A stretch of 8,179 nucleotides of DNA from Clostridia bacterium (lineage in GTDB: Bacteria > Bacillota > Clostridia > Oscillospirales > CAG-272). Position numbers and translations under genes: made by a program. Positions within the stretch are counted from its first letter, which is position 1. Each line of letters opens with the position of its first letter. Under the pieces are notes generated by a model, which saw only the letters and a list, made by a program, of their open reading frames with translations, made no database searches and was not told the DNA's origin. This document shows, one piece after another, positions 6,373 to 8,179 of the stretch. The stretch spans positions 1 through 8,179 of the forward strand of contig JAFOAB010000191.1 in the NCBI GenBank assembly GCA_017382555.1, in the 5' to 3' direction.

Positions 6373-6401
6373 ATAATACCACCAATACAAGCCCATTACA
6401 A
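6373..6401 (-). promoter_or_regulatory. Promoter of the amidase-dus-sigma operon
   Basis: On the minus strand, TTGTAA (6401-6396) lies 17 bp from TATTAT (6378-6373), which predicts a start near 6366 and a leader of about 18 nt before the ATG at 6348. A second possible pair, TTGTAT (6390-6385) and TATAAT (6367-6362), also with 17 bp between, is shifted by 11 bases. It would start inside the Shine-Dalgarno site, so it is less likely to drive normal translation. Confidence 0.6.
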
Positions 6402-6461
6402 CCCGATTGATGAAATAAAATAAGTACAGATTGTTAATTTTTTGCGCCACACATTAAAATA

Positions 6462-6490
6462 TTGCTTTTGGCGTTTTTTTATGTTATTAT
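6462..6490 (+). promoter_or_regulatory. rnhA promoter (extended -10)
   Basis: TTGCTT (6462-6467) is 17 bp from TATTAT (6485-6490), with TG one base upstream of the -10, the same design as the secG promoter. An overlapping perfect TATAAT at 6493-6498 lies in the same AT-rich stretch but has no well-spaced -35. Transcription should begin near 6497, about 28 nt before the rnhA start. It diverges from the amidase operon promoter about 60 bp away. Confidence 0.65.
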
Positions 6491-6524
6491 ATTATAATAA
6501 CTAATATAAATGCGGAGTTTTTTA

Positions 6525-6965
6525 ATGAAGCACGTTGATATATACACGGACGGTGCCTGCCGCTATAACCCCGGACCGGGCGGCTGGGGCGCGATACTCG
6601 TCTATAAGGGCACGGAAAGGGAGCTTTCCGGCGGCGAGGCGGAGACGACCAACAACCGTATGGAGCTAACAGCCGCAGTAAAGGCGCTTGAGCTTTTAAA
6701 GGAGCCGTGCGAGGTAACGCTTACCTCCGATTCCAAATACCTTGTGGACGGAATAACAAAAAATTGGGCTGTGGGCTGGAAGCAGAAGGGCTGGAGGCTT
6801 GCCTCCGGAAAGCCCGCACAGAATATCGACCTTTGGGACGCACTGCTGACGCTGCTTGAAAAGCACAGCGTGACGTTTGATTGGGTGAAGGGGCACGAGG
6901 GGCATCCGTATAACGAGAGATGCGACGTGCTTGCCACCACAGAGGCGGATAAATACAAAAAATAG
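6525..6965 (+). CDS. rnhA: Ribonuclease HI
   Basis: RNase HI cuts the RNA strand of RNA-DNA hybrids, removing R-loops and primers in the cytoplasm. The 146-residue product is a complete bacterial type-1 enzyme. The metal-binding residues are D9 (YTDGAC), E47 (NNRMEL), D69 (TSDSKY) and D134 (NERCDVLA), and the catalytic-loop His is H124 in WVKGHEGH. The basic handle is present as WAVGWKQKGWR. The ATG at 6525 follows GGAG at 6514-6517 by seven bases. An in-frame ATG at 6510 lies upstream of this site and was rejected. It is the first gene of a plus-strand unit, and the next gene begins nine bases after its stop with the ribosome site overlapping the TAG, so the two are co-transcribed. Confidence 0.96.
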   Translation: MKHVDIYTDGACRYNPGPGGWGAILVYKGTERELSGGEAETTNNRMELTAAVKALELLKEPCEVTLTSDSKYLVDGITKNWAVGWKQKGWRLASGKPAQNIDLWDALLTLLEKHSVTFDWVKGHEGHPYNERCDVLATTEADKYKK

Positions 6966-6974
6966 GAGCAAGTA

Positions 6975-8179
6975 ATGTTTAAGGCAAGCAGGACAAAACG
7001 TATACGTCGCGCGGCAAATAATGCCGCGCTTGCTTTGCTTGCGCTTTTACTTGCATTCACACCCCTCCTCGGGGCGCTCGGCACGCACACGGTATACGCG
7101 GAGGAAACGCCCTCCACCGATTTTGCGGAGCGCTTCCTTTGCACCGAATACAAAACAAGCCGCGGCTCTGCCGCGCTTGCGGAGGACGGCAAAAGCATCC
7201 GCCTGAATTTCTACGGCACCGGCTCGTATATCGAGGGAACGGTTACCTCCTCCGCACTTGGGGAGACGGTAAACGCACTGCGCTTCACCGTGCTTTCCTG
7301 CACACGCTCCGCACAGATGAGCATCACCTACGGCTACGGAAACGAAGGCGAGCTTGACACCGAGAGCACCTGCACCATACAGCTTGAGCGCTCGGAAGCA
7401 CCGAAGGTATACACCGTGAGCCTACCGAACGCATCGGAGCTTAAGCACATACGCCTTACCTCCGAGCAGGCAAGCCTTACCTCGCTTACGCTTTCCTCCC
7501 TGCTTGCCGTTTCCGCTTATGCGGATAACACCTATTACGCGGGCAAGCTGGACAGCTGTACCCTAAACGGCTCCACCGTATCGCTCAAGGGAACGATTCC
7601 CACCGCAACGGTAGCCGCGCGCCGCGGTGATATGCTTGCCGTTTACGTGCTTGCGCACGATGAGGATTTTATAGGCGAGGACGCGCTTCCCGTCAAGACC
7701 GCATCCCTTTCCGCAAAGTTCGAGATAAAGGTAACAAGGGCGGAGGGCGATATCAGCGGTACGAAATACCTCGTTTGCCTTATAGACGAAGGCGGAGCGG
7801 TAACCCCCGTTGCGCCTGCTATGTTTGCGACCGCGGACGGGGAAAGCAAAGCCGCCGCGCTCCCGTACAAGGGCGTTTTGAGCGACGGCTGTACGGATAT
7901 AGGAGCAGGCACCGTGCTTGCGGACGTAGACCTTTCCCTGCTTATCGATATGAAGCACGGCGGATACGCATACCGCTTTGAGGGCGAGTATTTCTACTTT
8001 AACCGCAAGGAAACGGACAGACTGATATCCACCGTAAAAAGAAGCGCCGCAACGGGCAGCGAAACGCTGTTAAGGCTTCTTTGCTCCAACCCCGGAACGG
8101 AGGTTCCCTTTACCTATTCCTATAACGAATCGGGCGTATTTTATTACTCCCTGAATGCCGAAACCGCAGAGGGACGCAA
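6975..8179 (+). CDS. Secreted protein resembling DUF5722, 3' end outside the window
   Basis: An open frame of 401 complete codons runs without a stop to the window edge. AGGAG at 6964-6968, overlapping the rnhA stop, sits six bases before the ATG. The product starts with a basic segment (TKRIRR), a hydrophobic stretch (about 17-35) and a likely signal-peptidase site after VYA (A42/E43), so it should be exported. Residues about 45-185 look beta-rich, like a carbohydrate-binding-type module, and about 186-300 form a second beta region. From about 310 the sequence (GAGTVLADVDLSLLID, then YRFEGEYFYFN and a helix before ETLLRLLCSN) resembles the start of DUF5722 proteins, thought to be glycosidase-like. 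That family call is from memory of the pattern and is tentative. Any catalytic part lies beyond the window. Why it shares a transcript with rnhA is unclear. Confidence 0.75.
   Translation, partial: MFKASRTKRIRRAANNAALALLALLLAFTPLLGALGTHTVYAEETPSTDFAERFLCTEYKTSRGSAALAEDGKSIRLNFYGTGSYIEGTVTSSALGETVNALRFTVLSCTRSAQMSITYGYGNEGELDTESTCTIQLERSEAPKVYTVSLPNASELKHIRLTSEQASLTSLTLSSLLAVSAYADNTYYAGKLDSCTLNGSTVSLKGTIPTATVAARRGDMLAVYVLAHDEDFIGEDALPVKTASLSAKFEIKVTRAEGDISGTKYLVCLIDEGGAVTPVAPAMFATADGESKAAALPYKGVLSDGCTDIGAGTVLADVDLSLLIDMKHGGYAYRFEGEYFYFNRKETDRLISTVKRSAATGSETLLRLLCSNPGTEVPFTYSYNESGVFYYSLNAETAEGR

Noticed and set aside
5863..6423. 186-codon plus-strand ORF antisense to the lipoprotein start
   Set aside because: It overlaps the signal peptide and promoter of the minus-strand gene and shows no domain or ribosome site.
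6349..6450. Upstream start (6450) for the lipoprotein gene
   Set aside because: It would place residues before the lipoprotein signal and read through the promoter. The ATG at 6348 has an ideal GGAGG and gives a proper lipobox signal peptide.
6445..6473. CGCCA...TGGCG inverted repeat near the rnhA promoter as an operator
   Set aside because: Only five bases per arm with a 19-base gap in AT-rich sequence, so chance is a sufficient explanation.
1..8179. CRISPR array, insertion sequence or phage genes
   Set aside because: No regularly spaced repeats, transposase, integrase or structural phage genes are present. The genes are ordinary chromosomal and envelope functions with similar base and codon use.

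Overview
The window looks like chromosomal DNA from a Gram-positive, Clostridia-type Firmicute, probably an uncultured gut lineage related to Oscillospiraceae or Christensenellales. That placement is an inference from four things: strong GGAGG Shine-Dalgarno sites, extended -10 promoters, a diderm-independent envelope gene set (lipoprotein amidase, zinc-finger anti-sigma factor), and a tRNA with an encoded CCA. There is no phage, plasmid, IS or CRISPR locus.

Layout. Positions 1-220 hold no gene. They contain a compact, highly self-complementary element beginning with a 22-bp exact copy of the 3' end of the tRNA-Pro gene that follows (220-296, minus strand, anticodon CGG). Next on the minus strand is a single-gene secG unit with its own extended -10 promoter, leader hairpin and terminator (about 328-845). 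From 905 to 6348 the minus strand carries a tight four-gene operon, transcribed from about 6366 down to a terminator at 868-895. In transcription order it encodes a 1009-residue lipoprotein fusing a GHL10/DigH-like glycosidase to a zinc amidase, a DusB-type tRNA dihydrouridine synthase, an ECF sigma factor, and its membrane zinc-finger anti-sigma factor. A divergent promoter region (about 6349-6524) separates this from a plus-strand unit of rnhA and a secreted protein cut by the window edge, which resembles the DUF5722 group. No gene-free stretch exceeds 300 bases.

How the genes fit together. The operon pairs a cell-wall hydrolase with an envelope-stress-type sigma/anti-sigma switch, so wall remodelling may be wired to a signal sensed outside the membrane. 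Within the lipoprotein, the amidase would strip peptides from glycan strands and the GHL10 domain belongs to a family known to cut such peptide-free strands, so the protein may carry two consecutive steps of wall breakdown. The most unusual non-coding item is the structured element at 44-177, bounded by tRNA T-arm-like inverted repeats.
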